Shown: positions 1-6,705 of the stretch, piece by piece
How positions within the stretch are numbered: position 1 is the first letter of the stretch
How the letters are laid out: each line of letters starts with the position of its first letter
Assembly: GCA_030535715.1 (NCBI GenBank)
Contig: JAUNRL010000055.1
Span: 1-7,029 of the forward strand
From: Bacillota bacterium
Lineage (GTDB): Bacteria > Bacillota > Clostridia > Peptostreptococcales > Anaerovoracaceae
DNA length: 7,029 nt
Reading direction: 5' to 3'
The notes under the pieces: generated by a model
The model's input: only the letters and a program-made list of their open reading frames with translations
What the model was told of the DNA's origin: nothing
Databases searched by the model: none
Program-made: the position numbers and the translations under genes

Positions 1-756
1 CCCGCAGCCACCTACGCTGACGAGGAAGGCAACACCTACAGCGGCGCGGCTCTGGGCTGGGCATGGGCGCTGGTTAAGCCCATCATTACCATATCCGTGT
101 TCTGGTTTGCCTTTACCTGCGGTCTGCGCTGCGGCGGCGATGTGAACGGATTTCCCTTCGCCCTCTGGATGATTCCCGGCTTCATGGCCTGGTTCTATAT
201 GAGCGATATGCTGAATCAGGGCGCCAGCGCCATCCGGAAATACCGGTACCTGGTCACGAAGATGAAGTTTCCGGTGTCCACCATCCCGACCTTTATCTCC
301 ATATCCAAGCTGGTCATTCATCTGTGTCTGATGAGCATCGTGGCACTCATTTTCGTGGTTACGGGTCGCTTCCCGGTGATCTGCTGGCTGCAGGTCTTCT
401 TCTACATGTCTCTGATGTTTGTCTTCTGGACGGCGTGGGGGCTTTTCTCCTCCATGCTGGGCGCCATGAGCAAGGACTTCATCAATCTGGTCAAATCCGT
501 CAGCACGGCGATATTCTGGCTGTCCGGCATCATGTGGGATGTGAACAGCATCGATATTCCCTGGCTCCAGAAGGTGCTGTATTTTAACCCGGTGACCTAT
601 CTGGCGACCGGATACCGCAACTGCTTTATCTATCACCGGTGGTTCTGGGAGGAACCGCTTCAGCTGGTCATTTTCCTCGGACTGCTCGTGATCATGATTC
701 TGATGGCCGTATGGAGTTACCGGAAGCTGATCCGTGAGATTCCGGATGTGCTGTAA
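1..756 (+). CDS. tagG: ABC-2 type polysaccharide/teichoic acid export permease, 5' end missing
   Basis: Membrane subunit of a TagGH/Wzm-Wzt type exporter that would move an undecaprenyl-linked polymer across the cytoplasmic membrane. The frame is open from the first base, so the gene starts outside the window; 251 residues are visible. By comparison with TagG proteins, where the stretch before the first membrane span reads like YAGSYLGxxWAxxxP, the visible YSGAALGWAWALVKP (about 13-27) suggests only some tens of residues are missing. Six hydrophobic spans follow at roughly 23-41, 53-69, 103-121, 127-150, 163-180 and 220-239, the normal ABC-2 topology. The loop KMKFPVSTIP and the NPVTYLATGYR motif after span 5 (about 196-206) are typical of the family. 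A GTG at 97 is an internal valine, not a start. The ATPase partner lies 14 bp downstream. The family is sure; the exact substrate is inferred from the transferase genes that follow. Confidence 0.93.
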   Translation, partial: PAATYADEEGNTYSGAALGWAWALVKPIITISVFWFAFTCGLRCGGDVNGFPFALWMIPGFMAWFYMSDMLNQGASAIRKYRYLVTKMKFPVSTIPTFISISKLVIHLCLMSIVALIFVVTGRFPVICWLQVFFYMSLMFVFWTAWGLFSSMLGAMSKDFINLVKSVSTAIFWLSGIMWDVNSIDIPWLQKVLYFNPVTYLATGYRNCFIYHRWFWEEPLQLVIFLGLLVIMILMAVWSYRKLIREIPDVL

Positions 757-758
757 AC

Positions 759-764
759 GAGGGA
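759..764 (+). promoter_or_regulatory. Ribosome binding site of the exporter ATPase
   Basis: GAGGGA lies 6 bases before the ATG at 771 in the short gap after the permease stop. It fixes the start of the ATPase and shows the two exporter subunits are translated from one message. Confidence 0.8.
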
Positions 765-770
765 CGTATT

Positions 771-1496
771 ATGGCAAAGGAAGGCAGAGTCGTCGAATTC
801 AACGACGTCGTCAAGCGATACAAACTCTATAAGAACGACAAAAGACGGTTTATGGCGATTTTTTCCTCGAAGATTCCGTACAGGGAAAAGATCGCGGTTA
901 ATCACGTCAGTTTTGATGTGAAAAGGGGAGAGGCGGTTGCCCTCTTCGGAAAGAACGGCGCCGGCAAGTCGACTATCCTCAAGATGATCACCGGCGTGAC
1001 TTTCCCCACCTCCGGTGAGATTATTGTCCGGGGAAGGGTCAGCGCGCTGCTGGAGCTGACCTCCGGATTTGACCCGGAACTGACCGGCCGGGAAAATATC
1101 TACCTGAAAGGACAGCTCTGCGGACTGCACGATAAGGAGATCGCGGAACGGGAAGAGGACATCATTGCCTTTGCGGAAGTTGACGAATACATCGATCAGC
1201 CGGTCCGCTCCTATTCCAGCGGGATGAAGGCGCGGCTGGGATTTGCCGTTAACGTGAACATCCGACCGGAGATTCTGATCGTGGACGAGGCGCTGAGCGT
1301 GGGCGACAAGGCCTTCCGGCAGAAGTGTCTGGAGAAGGTCAGGCAGATTATCGACGACGATGGCGTGACGCTTCTGTTTGTCACCCATTCTACGGGAACG
1401 GCGCGGAAGTTCTGCGAACGGGGCATCGTGATGCAGAAGGGCAAGCTGGTCTTTGACGGCGATATCGATGAGGCGATCGCCCGGTATGAGGCATAG
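771..1496 (+). CDS. tagH: ABC exporter ATP-binding protein for teichoic acid/polysaccharide (TagH/Wzt family)
   Basis: Cytoplasmic ATPase that powers the upstream permease. The 241 residues contain all nucleotide-binding motifs: Walker A GKNGAGKST (60-68), signature YSSGM (148-152), Walker B ILIVDE (168-173), D-loop region SVGD (176-179) and the switch histidine H206. The segment LLELTSGFDPELTGREN (93-109) is the hallmark of the TagH/Wzt branch, in which the usual Q-loop glutamine is a glutamate. The N-terminal stretch KRYKLYKND (15-23) followed by an insertion before the first strand is also typical of this branch. The protein stops soon after the ATPase fold, so it lacks both the C-terminal carbohydrate-binding domain of some Wzt proteins and the long extracytoplasmic extension of Bacillus TagH. 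That suggests export without reading a chain-end modification, an inference only. The ATG is supported by GAGGGA 6 bases upstream. The next gene starts 2 bp after the stop. Confidence 0.94.
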   Translation: MAKEGRVVEFNDVVKRYKLYKNDKRRFMAIFSSKIPYREKIAVNHVSFDVKRGEAVALFGKNGAGKSTILKMITGVTFPTSGEIIVRGRVSALLELTSGFDPELTGRENIYLKGQLCGLHDKEIAEREEDIIAFAEVDEYIDQPVRSYSSGMKARLGFAVNVNIRPEILIVDEALSVGDKAFRQKCLEKVRQIIDDDGVTLLFVTHSTGTARKFCERGIVMQKGKLVFDGDIDEAIARYEA

Positions 1497-1498
1497 GC

Positions 1499-2635
1499 AT
1501 GAATAAGGGATCGCGGTTCATACTGAACACGTCTCTGGCTGTGCTGCGCGGGATCTACGCGCCAATGAAGCGGCGGCCGATACGAAAAAAGACGACCATT
1601 ATTTCCAGGCAGAGTGATGAGCCTTCGATGGACATCGCTCTGCTTGCTGATTATCTGCGCCAAAACCATCCGGATATGGAGCTGAAGGTGATGTGCCACA
1701 TGCTGGAGGGGCGCGGCAAGCTGGGATATGTATTTCATATGCTTCGGCAGATGTGGAATATGAGTAATTCCCCGGTCGTGGTTCTGGACGGATACTGCAT
1801 TGCGGCCTGCGTCCTTGATCACCGGCGGGAGACGGAAATCGTCCAGATGTGGCACGCGCTGACGGCGGTCAAGAAGTTCGGCTACCAGACGGTCGGCCGC
1901 GTATCGGGAAGGACATCGGAGATTGCGGAGATCATGCGTATGCACCGCAACTACGATCACATTCTCTGTCCGGGAAGTGAGACGGGGAAACTGTTCTGTG
2001 AGGCGTTTCGTGCCCGTCAGGAGCAGCTTCTGCCCCTGGGGCTTCCCCGGATCGACCGGATTCTGAATCCGGAAAAGAAAACCGTAAGCCTGCGGGAGGA
2101 GTACGGGATTCCTGCGGATAAGGAGGTTCTGCTTTACGCACCGACATTCCGCCGCAACGACAGTGTCCGGCCGGGAAATCTGCTCTCGGTCATTGATCCG
2201 GATCGCTTTGTCCTGGTGGTCTGCCTCCATCCTCTGGATGAGGATACCTCCGCTTTCGTGCAGGAACCGGATTCGCCCCTGCGGGTGATCATCGAGCGAC
2301 GGTATTCCACCTATGACTGGCTGGCGGAGTGCGACCGGATTATTACGGATTATTCGGCGCTGGGTGTGGAGGCGGCCCTGACCGGCAAGCCGGTCTACTT
2401 CTACGTCTATGACATTGAAGAATACGGGGAAAAAACCGGACTGAACATCGATCCCCGGGTTCAGATCCCTCAGGCAACGGCGCTGACCGGCGGGCAGCTT
2501 GCGGAACTGCTCCGGCGGCCCTATGACCGGGAGGGGCTGCAGGCGTTTCGGGATAAGTACGTAGAAATCGATACGAATAACTGCACGGAGAGGCTGGGAG
2601 AATATATCTATGGAATGGCTGAAGAAGCACTTTAG
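1499..2635 (+). CDS. CDP-glycerol glycerophosphotransferase family protein, WHA variant
   Basis: Predicted cytoplasmic, membrane-associated transferase that moves a polyol-phosphate (usually glycerol-phosphate from CDP-glycerol) onto a lipid-linked acceptor in wall teichoic acid synthesis. The C-terminal half has the GT-B-like catalytic region: GLPRID (181-186), LLYAPTFR (211-218), HPLD with the second conserved histidine (H244), and DRIITDYSALGVEAALTGKP (279-298), followed by YFYVYDIEEY. The family's first histidine motif, normally WHGTPxK, appears as QMWHALTAVKKFGYQ (116-130), so the glycine after the histidine is alanine. At 378 residues it is about the size of a TagB-like primase or a single-domain TagF catalytic region, without an extra N-terminal domain. 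No membrane span is evident; the basic N-terminus (KRRPIRKK) could bind lipid. The Shine-Dalgarno is weak and the 2-bp gap to the ATPase suggests translational coupling. Whether it primes, elongates or uses another CDP-polyol cannot be told from sequence. Confidence 0.88.
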   Translation: MNKGSRFILNTSLAVLRGIYAPMKRRPIRKKTTIISRQSDEPSMDIALLADYLRQNHPDMELKVMCHMLEGRGKLGYVFHMLRQMWNMSNSPVVVLDGYCIAACVLDHRRETEIVQMWHALTAVKKFGYQTVGRVSGRTSEIAEIMRMHRNYDHILCPGSETGKLFCEAFRARQEQLLPLGLPRIDRILNPEKKTVSLREEYGIPADKEVLLYAPTFRRNDSVRPGNLLSVIDPDRFVLVVCLHPLDEDTSAFVQEPDSPLRVIIERRYSTYDWLAECDRIITDYSALGVEAALTGKPVYFYVYDIEEYGEKTGLNIDPRVQIPQATALTGGQLAELLRRPYDREGLQAFRDKYVEIDTNNCTERLGEYIYGMAEEAL

Positions 2636-3860
2636 GCGGTTTCTGATGAACCACAGCAGCCTGCGCATGAAGGTGCGCAGGGTTCACGTAGCGGAGAAGC
2701 GGTTCCGCTATCGGCGAAGCGCCGGAAGAGTGAAGATAGACGATCATCTGGTGCTCTTCGAGACGTTCATGGGCCGTCAGTACGGCGACAATCCCCGGGC
2801 AATCTACGAGCGGATGCTGGCGGATCCCCGCTTTGACGGATTCCGTTACGTCTGGGTGCTGATGGATCCGGAGAAAAAGAATCGCTTTTCCCAGCTTGCC
2901 GGCGTGGAAACGGCGGACCGGGGCGACAGGAATTACTATGACCTGGTCGCTTCCGCGAAATACGTCATCACCAATTCCAATCTGGATTACGGCATCACCA
3001 AGAGGGAGGGACAGATCTTCCTGCAGACCTGGCACGGCACGCCGCTGAAGAAACTGCGGTGTGACATCGAAGCGGAGCACGGCAACGCCATCAATTCCAT
3101 TCAGGAGATCCGCATGCGGAACGATCTGGATGCCGTTCGATATGATTACTTTCTCTCGCCGTCACCTTTTGCGACGGAGAAGTTCACCAGCGCCTTTGAT
3201 CTGAAAAAACTGGGAAAGGAAGACATTATCATCGAGACGGGCTACCCCCGCAACGATCTGCTGTATAACTACACCGAAGAGGAGGTGGCGGCCACCCGGG
3301 CACAGCTGAATATTCCCGAGGGGAAGAAGGTCATTCTCTATGCGCCCACCTTCCGGGACAACAGGCACGACGGAGGCGGATACGTCTATGATCTGCATCT
3401 GGATATGGATCGGCTGCAGAGAGAGTTCGGCGATGAATATGTCATGCTGTTCCGCGTACACTACTTTGTGGCGAACAGCTTCGACTTCAGCCGGTATGAG
3501 GATTTCGTCCGCAACGTGAGCGGACTGGACGATATTTCTCCGCTGTACACCATCGCGGACATTCTGATTACGGACTACTCCAGTGTGTTCTTCGACTACG
3601 CCAATCTGCGTCGGCCCATGATCTTCTACATGTACGACAAGGAGGACTACGCCGGTGATATCCGCGGCTTCTACCTGAGCCTGGACGAGCTTCCGGGACC
3701 TATCGTGACCACGGAGGATGATCTTTGTCGCGAGATCCGCGTCGCGTCCATCGAACCCTGGAAAGAGAAGTATGACCGTTTCAACGAAAAATATAACCCC
3801 CTCGATGACGGCCATGCCAGCGAGAGGGTGATTGGCATTCTCTTCGGTGATCGGCGCTGA
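2610..3860 (+). CDS. CDP-glycerol glycerophosphotransferase (TagF/TagB-like)
   Basis: Second member of the same transferase family, predicted to extend or start a glycerol-phosphate polymer at the inner face of the membrane. It has the canonical motif set: WHGTPLKKL (141-149), GYPRND (211-216), LYAPTFRDN (243-251), FRVHYF with the second conserved histidine (H284), ITDYSSVFFDYANLRRP (320-336), FYMYD (339-343) and the C-terminal DDGHASERV (399-407). The 416 residues match a catalytic domain alone; Bacillus TagF is longer because of an N-terminal membrane-targeting part. The N-terminus is strongly basic (KKHFRRF, KVRRVHVAEKRFRYRR), which fits peripheral membrane binding. The ATG at 2610 lies inside the 3' end of the preceding gene, a 26-bp overlap, with GGGAG 9 bases upstream; an internal ATG at 2646 is a less likely start. 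It is the last gene of the plus-strand operon. Family assignment is firm; its role relative to its upstream paralogue is inferred. Confidence 0.92.
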   Translation: MEWLKKHFRRFLMNHSSLRMKVRRVHVAEKRFRYRRSAGRVKIDDHLVLFETFMGRQYGDNPRAIYERMLADPRFDGFRYVWVLMDPEKKNRFSQLAGVETADRGDRNYYDLVASAKYVITNSNLDYGITKREGQIFLQTWHGTPLKKLRCDIEAEHGNAINSIQEIRMRNDLDAVRYDYFLSPSPFATEKFTSAFDLKKLGKEDIIIETGYPRNDLLYNYTEEEVAATRAQLNIPEGKKVILYAPTFRDNRHDGGGYVYDLHLDMDRLQREFGDEYVMLFRVHYFVANSFDFSRYEDFVRNVSGLDDISPLYTIADILITDYSSVFFDYANLRRPMIFYMYDKEDYAGDIRGFYLSLDELPGPIVTTEDDLCREIRVASIEPWKEKYDRFNEKYNPLDDGHASERVIGILFGDRR

Positions 3861-3876
3861 ACGCGGACGGTAAGAC
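3861..3876. other. Convergent gene junction without a clear terminator
   Basis: Only 16 bp separate the stop of the plus-strand transferase from the stop of the minus-strand lipoprotein. The one inverted repeat here, GTAAG-A-CTTAC at 3870-3880, is short, AT-containing and overlaps the lipoprotein stop codon; it has no T-tract on either side. I see no standard intrinsic terminator for either transcript, so the two messages may overlap at their 3' ends. Confidence 0.5.
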
Positions 3877-4347
3877 TTACTCCACCTTTCTCATGGTGAC
3901 GCGGACATCGGAGTCCTCGATGATCATGCGGCAGGTATCGCCGTAATAGATCTTCCCGTTCATCAGTTCGCTGGTGTAGGAGATGCCCCCGTCAATCTTC
4001 GTCCAGGTGCCGGAGAATTTCTCGTCGGTTACATCGGCATCGAAGGTACCGTCATCATTGATGGTGATCCGCAGATGACCGTAGAGATTCCTGGCTTCCT
4101 CAGAGGTTGCCTCCCAGGTCCCGATAAAGTTCTTGATATTCTTGTTCAGTTCCCGTGCCTCAGAAGCTTTCTTTTTGTCCACGGTGGTCGGCTGATCAGC
4201 GCCCTCATTCAGCATGTAATCGATGTCGTCATCGGACAGCTCGTCCTCCGATCCGCAGCCCGTCAGGCCGAAAGCAAAAGCGACGCAGACCATGAGCAGG
4301 AATGCGATGAGTAATCTGCGGGTGTTGTTTTCTGCTGTGTGTTTCAT
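3877..4347 (-). CDS. Predicted lipoprotein with a small beta-rich GTW-repeat domain
   Basis: A 156-residue exported lipoprotein of unknown function. The N-terminus has basic residues (NTRRLL), a hydrophobic core (about 12-27) and the lipobox LTGC (28-31), so cysteine 31 should be lipid-modified and anchored on the outer face of the membrane. An acidic linker follows (SEDELSDDDID, 33-43), then a Lys/Glu-rich helix-prone stretch (57-73), then a domain of alternating strands with two GTW motifs (76-78 and 113-115) and DDGTFDADVTD between them. This pattern resembles small lipocalin-like domains common in clostridial lipoproteins; that resemblance is tentative. The ATG at 4347 is chosen over one at 4380 because GGAGGGA sits 7 bases upstream and because the shorter form begins with a proper signal peptide. 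It lies 55 bp downstream of the membrane protein gene on the same strand and is probably co-transcribed. No partner or ligand can be named. Confidence 0.85.
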   Translation of the reverse strand: MKHTAENNTRRLLIAFLLMVCVAFAFGLTGCGSEDELSDDDIDYMLNEGADQPTTVDKKKASEARELNKNIKNFIGTWEATSEEARNLYGHLRITINDDGTFDADVTDEKFSGTWTKIDGGISYTSELMNGKIYYGDTCRMIIEDSDVRVTMRKVE

Positions 4348-4354
4348 TATTCTG

Positions 4355-4361
4355 TCCCTCC
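4355..4361 (-). promoter_or_regulatory. Ribosome binding site deciding the lipoprotein start
   Basis: On the minus strand GGAGGGA stands 7 bases before the ATG at 4347. It lies inside the longer reading of the gene that would begin at 4380, so it argues for the shorter protein. No promoter-like hexamers are evident in the 55-bp gap, which fits co-transcription with the membrane protein upstream. Confidence 0.8.
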
Positions 4362-4402
4362 GATCCGGATTCCCCGGCAACCATTACCCTGCAGACAGTT
4401 TA

Positions 4403-6493
4403 CTATCGTATCTCATATACGTCAACATCATCGTTGGAGAAACAGAGGTGATAGTCATCGCTGGACAGATCCCCCGCATTGGTGAAGTCACGGGAAACCA
4501 CAACGTAATCGATGCCCAGGTTCCGGGCAAGATCGCCGCGTTTCGCATTTGTCCGATCATACAGCCGGTCGTTCAGTTCGATCCGTTCCTTCAGGCGGTT
4601 CACCTCGGAAGCGGGCAGATTATATCCGCATCCCGCCAGATAGCAGATCCGGTTGGAATAGTCGGAGTAGAGGAAGAACCGGTTGTGCCAGCGGTCCGTG
4701 CAGTCGTATTCCTCAGGGGGAAGGCTGTAGTAGCGGTCTGTGGCCAGCAGCGCGTCCTTCGGTGTGTGGCTGTCGATCCAGCGCATGGCTTCGTATTCGT
4801 CGTGGCTCAGGGATTTGTAGCGGCTGGCATCGGCCGCGGGATCCGAGGCGTCTCTGGCGGAGGAGAACAGGCTGCCCATGTGCGCGAACAGTCCGACGGA
4901 GGTCAGGATCAGTGTTGCGATGAAGAGTCCGCGGATCAGATTCATCAGGAGGCCCCGGTTCTCTTCCATATCCTCAAAGAACCAGAAGGCGATCAGCGGA
5001 GCGAAGAAAACGGTGACAAAGCCGAAGTATACCTGGCTGTGGCCGTGGTAGTTGAGCACCATCAGAGCGAGGAAACCGAGAAGAGAGGCTGCGTACACGA
5101 GAACGCGGGAAAAGTCGAATTCCTTCTTCCCCGTCAGAACAAGAGCCAGCTCGCGGATGTATCCGATCACAAAGGGGACGAAAAAGACCGTCAGCAGGAA
5201 GACCGTGAAGACAGTCAGCAGAACGGCGTAGCGGAAGATCAGCGGCAGCCCGATGGATTTCATCAGGGCAACCAGCGAACTCTTGTAGAAGGTGATGTTG
5301 ATGATGGTGGCCAGAGCAAACAGTGACTGGCCGGTGGTCCCCTGTCCCTTGGAACCCAGAACCGTCATATAGACCAGCAGGAAGCCCGCGGTCATCAGGG
5401 TGATGGGAAGAACTGCACAGAACTTCACCTTCCGCAGGATCAGGCCCAGAGCGAAGGTTCCCCAGCAGGCGCCCAGAATCACGATGCCAAAGGGCCCCTT
5501 GATGCCGGTGACCAGCATCAGCATGGCGATCACCAGGAGAAGGAGGCGCTGGGAGGAGGCGCTTTCCGCGGAAAACGCCCTGTACCACTCCCGGATCAGA
5601 ATGACCAGAACCAGCGTGCAGCTGACGCCGTAGCCGGCCGTGTTCTCGTTGCGGAAGAGGAACAGGAAGGCCAGAGAAACATCAATGCCTCTGGCGATGA
5701 AGATGTTCGACAGCAGCACGGTCAGACAGTAGAGACCGGCGCGCCGGGCCCGGGAGCACATTTCCCGGAACAGGGCGTACATGGAGACGCCGATGGCATA
5801 GACGGTCATGAAGGGTCCGCAGGTCAGGAGCGCCACATCCGCCGTAAGCCCGAACAGCCGCACGGGAACGGAATACAGCAGTTCGGTAAACACATGGTAG
5901 TTGAAGTAAAGTCCGGAGAACCACGGGCATTCCAGAGGATAACCGTGGGACAGGGAATTGATCAGTCCGATGTGGAAGCCCTTGTCCGGGTTCATGGAAA
6001 TGAACTCGTCGACTTCCGGGGAAAGGTAAAGATACTGGGTTTCCAGCATGGCGTAGAGGAATCCCAGAGTGACGAACAGACAGAAGGCGACGGACAGCCG
6101 GCTGAAGCGGAACCGGAAGGGGAAGGCCCCCTCCTGCCTCCGGCTGCGGAATACGATCAGCAGGTAAACCGCCGTGCAGACCGGCCCTGCGGCGTACAGC
6201 ACCAGATTGGTTCGGATCAGCTCCGTCAGGAAATACTGCAGGGTGACCCATGCCCAGCCGGCGAAGAAGCCGGCCGCCAGCAGCGTGGACAGATGCGCGG
6301 CGCGGAAGCCGGCCAGTTTCAGCATCAGCTGGCCCGGGAACTGGATGTAGATCAGGGCGAAGCCGAGGAACAGAAGAAGCGCCGGCCAGTTCGCCTTATA
6401 CACGGTCAGACCGGTGACGATCATGGCGATGACCGCAAAGAGGCAGAGCAGCCGGACAGCGTTTTGCCGTGTGTTGTTTCGTAGAATATCCAT
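4403..6493 (-). CDS. Large polytopic membrane protein, GT-C glycosyltransferase-like
   Basis: A 696-residue integral membrane protein. About a dozen hydrophobic spans fill residues 14-540, for example 14-30, 37-50, 68-90, 98-115, 132-149, 221-243, 252-266, 316-329, 333-353, 359-379, 421-446, 465-481, 489-506 and 516-536. A soluble, presumably extracytoplasmic, C-terminal domain follows (about 545-696). Between early spans lies a loop with ordered polar residues: D162/E163, D170, H174, H183-GYP, E188, P190 and YH (199-200). Acidic and histidine residues in such a loop are typical of GT-C enzymes that use polyprenyl-phosphate sugars. The C-terminal domain has YEAMRWIDSHTPKDALLATDR (568-587 region) and LGIDYVVVSRD (659-669), the kind of tail seen on YfhO- and PMT-like proteins. 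I infer a role in glycosylating a surface polymer or lipid, but no specific family is recognised and a flippase-like or unknown function is possible. The ATG at 6493 is the only start: upstream the frame has no ATG, GTG or TTG before a stop at 6587-6589. There is no Shine-Dalgarno, and a promoter abuts the start. Confidence 0.82.
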   Translation of the reverse strand: MDILRNNTRQNAVRLLCLFAVIAMIVTGLTVYKANWPALLLFLGFALIYIQFPGQLMLKLAGFRAAHLSTLLAAGFFAGWAWVTLQYFLTELIRTNLVLYAAGPVCTAVYLLIVFRSRRQEGAFPFRFRFSRLSVAFCLFVTLGFLYAMLETQYLYLSPEVDEFISMNPDKGFHIGLINSLSHGYPLECPWFSGLYFNYHVFTELLYSVPVRLFGLTADVALLTCGPFMTVYAIGVSMYALFREMCSRARRAGLYCLTVLLSNIFIARGIDVSLAFLFLFRNENTAGYGVSCTLVLVILIREWYRAFSAESASSQRLLLLVIAMLMLVTGIKGPFGIVILGACWGTFALGLILRKVKFCAVLPITLMTAGFLLVYMTVLGSKGQGTTGQSLFALATIINITFYKSSLVALMKSIGLPLIFRYAVLLTVFTVFLLTVFFVPFVIGYIRELALVLTGKKEFDFSRVLVYAASLLGFLALMVLNYHGHSQVYFGFVTVFFAPLIAFWFFEDMEENRGLLMNLIRGLFIATLILTSVGLFAHMGSLFSSARDASDPAADASRYKSLSHDEYEAMRWIDSHTPKDALLATDRYYSLPPEEYDCTDRWHNRFFLYSDYSNRICYLAGCGYNLPASEVNRLKERIELNDRLYDRTNAKRGDLARNLGIDYVVVSRDFTNAGDLSSDDYHLCFSNDDVDVYEIR

Positions 6494-6499
6494 GTGATT

Positions 6500-6528
6500 A
6501 TTATAAGGAAAACCAGCTGTTTCGGCAA
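6500..6528 (-). promoter_or_regulatory. Sigma-A type promoter of the GT-C-like gene
   Basis: On the minus strand a perfect -10 hexamer TATAAT (6505-6500) lies 17 bases after TTGCCG (6528-6523), which matches the -35 consensus at four of six positions. The hexamer ends 6 bases before the A of the ATG at 6493, so transcription should begin at or within a base or two of the start codon. This would give a leaderless message. Confidence 0.7.
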
Positions 6529-6534
6529 GGGGCG

Positions 6535-6543
6535 TGCGATAAT
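6535..6543 (+). promoter_or_regulatory. Candidate extended -10 promoter for the ligase gene
   Basis: TGCGATAAT has the extended -10 TGN element followed by GATAAT, five of six matches to consensus. No convincing -35 box is found at the right distance. It would be back to back with the minus-strand promoter and yield a leader of about 90 to 155 bases, depending on the start codon used. Moderate to weak support. Confidence 0.35.
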
Positions 6544-6557
6544 CCCGCGGGCCCGAA

Positions 6558-6576
6558 CCGGCGGAGCGGCCGGCGG
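6558..6576 (+). repeat. GC-only direct repeat and hairpin in the divergent intergenic region
   Basis: CCGGCGG occurs twice (6558-6564 and 6570-6576) separated by AGCGG. The same stretch can fold with CCGGC (6558-6562) pairing GCCGG (6569-6573) around a 6-base loop. It is followed by a smaller stem GCTG-CGCTA-CAGC (6581-6593). Possible regulatory structure or protein-binding site; function unknown. Confidence 0.4.
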
Positions 6577-6615
6577 CTTCGCTGCGCTACAGCAGGGGGC
6601 AGACCGCCAATTTCG

Positions 6616-6644
6616 TTGCGTCTGACCACAGGATATGGTATGAT
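6616..6644 (+). promoter_or_regulatory. Candidate promoter with extended -10 close to the ligase gene
   Basis: TTGCGT (6616-6621) is followed after 17 bases by TATGAT (6639-6644), with TGG directly before the hexamer giving an extended -10. Transcription would start near 6651. If used, it rules out translation from the ATG codons at 6640 and 6643, which lie in the -10 itself, and favours the GTG at 6706. Confidence 0.4.
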
Positions 6645-6646
6645 GG

Positions 6647-6667
6647 AAAAAACCGCCCCAGGGGCGG
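6647..6667 (-). terminator. Intrinsic terminator facing the minus direction
   Basis: CCGCCCC (6653-6659) and GGGGCGG (6661-6667) are perfect complements around a single A, in practice a 6-bp stem with a 3-base loop. On the minus strand the stem is followed at once by six T residues (6652-6647), the standard Rho-independent layout. On the plus strand the stem is followed by ATTCTG, so it would not terminate rightward transcription. It would stop leftward transcripts coming from the ligase gene region before they reach the GT-C-like gene. Confidence 0.65.
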
Positions 6668-6705
6668 ATTCTGCGGCTGAAACGCCTGAAAAGAGAGAGA
6701 CTGTC

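Noticed and set aside
97..99. GTG as a possible start of the export permease
   Set aside because: The frame is open to base 1 and the upstream residues match the conserved YxGxxLGxxWAxxxP stretch of the family, so this is an internal valine in a truncated gene.
1211..2668. A 485-codon open frame on the minus strand, opposite the ATPase and first transferase
   Set aside because: It is antisense to two well-supported genes with complete family motifs, its translation is rich in Arg, Pro, His and Gln with no recognisable domain, and long antisense frames are expected opposite GC-rich codon use.
3162..3815. A 217-codon minus-strand frame opposite the second transferase
   Set aside because: It is fully contained in a gene with all its catalytic motifs and has no ribosome site or domain of its own.
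4348..4380. An upstream ATG at 4380 extending the lipoprotein by 11 residues
   Set aside because: The added residues are charged (MPGNPDRRDR), they overlap a strong GGAGGGA ribosome site, and they would spoil the signal peptide.
4223..5326. A 367-codon open frame on the plus strand, opposite the lipoprotein and membrane protein genes
   Set aside because: It runs across two minus-strand genes and their gap. The translation is low-complexity (Gln, Glu, Val, His) and unlike any protein; it mirrors the membrane protein codons.
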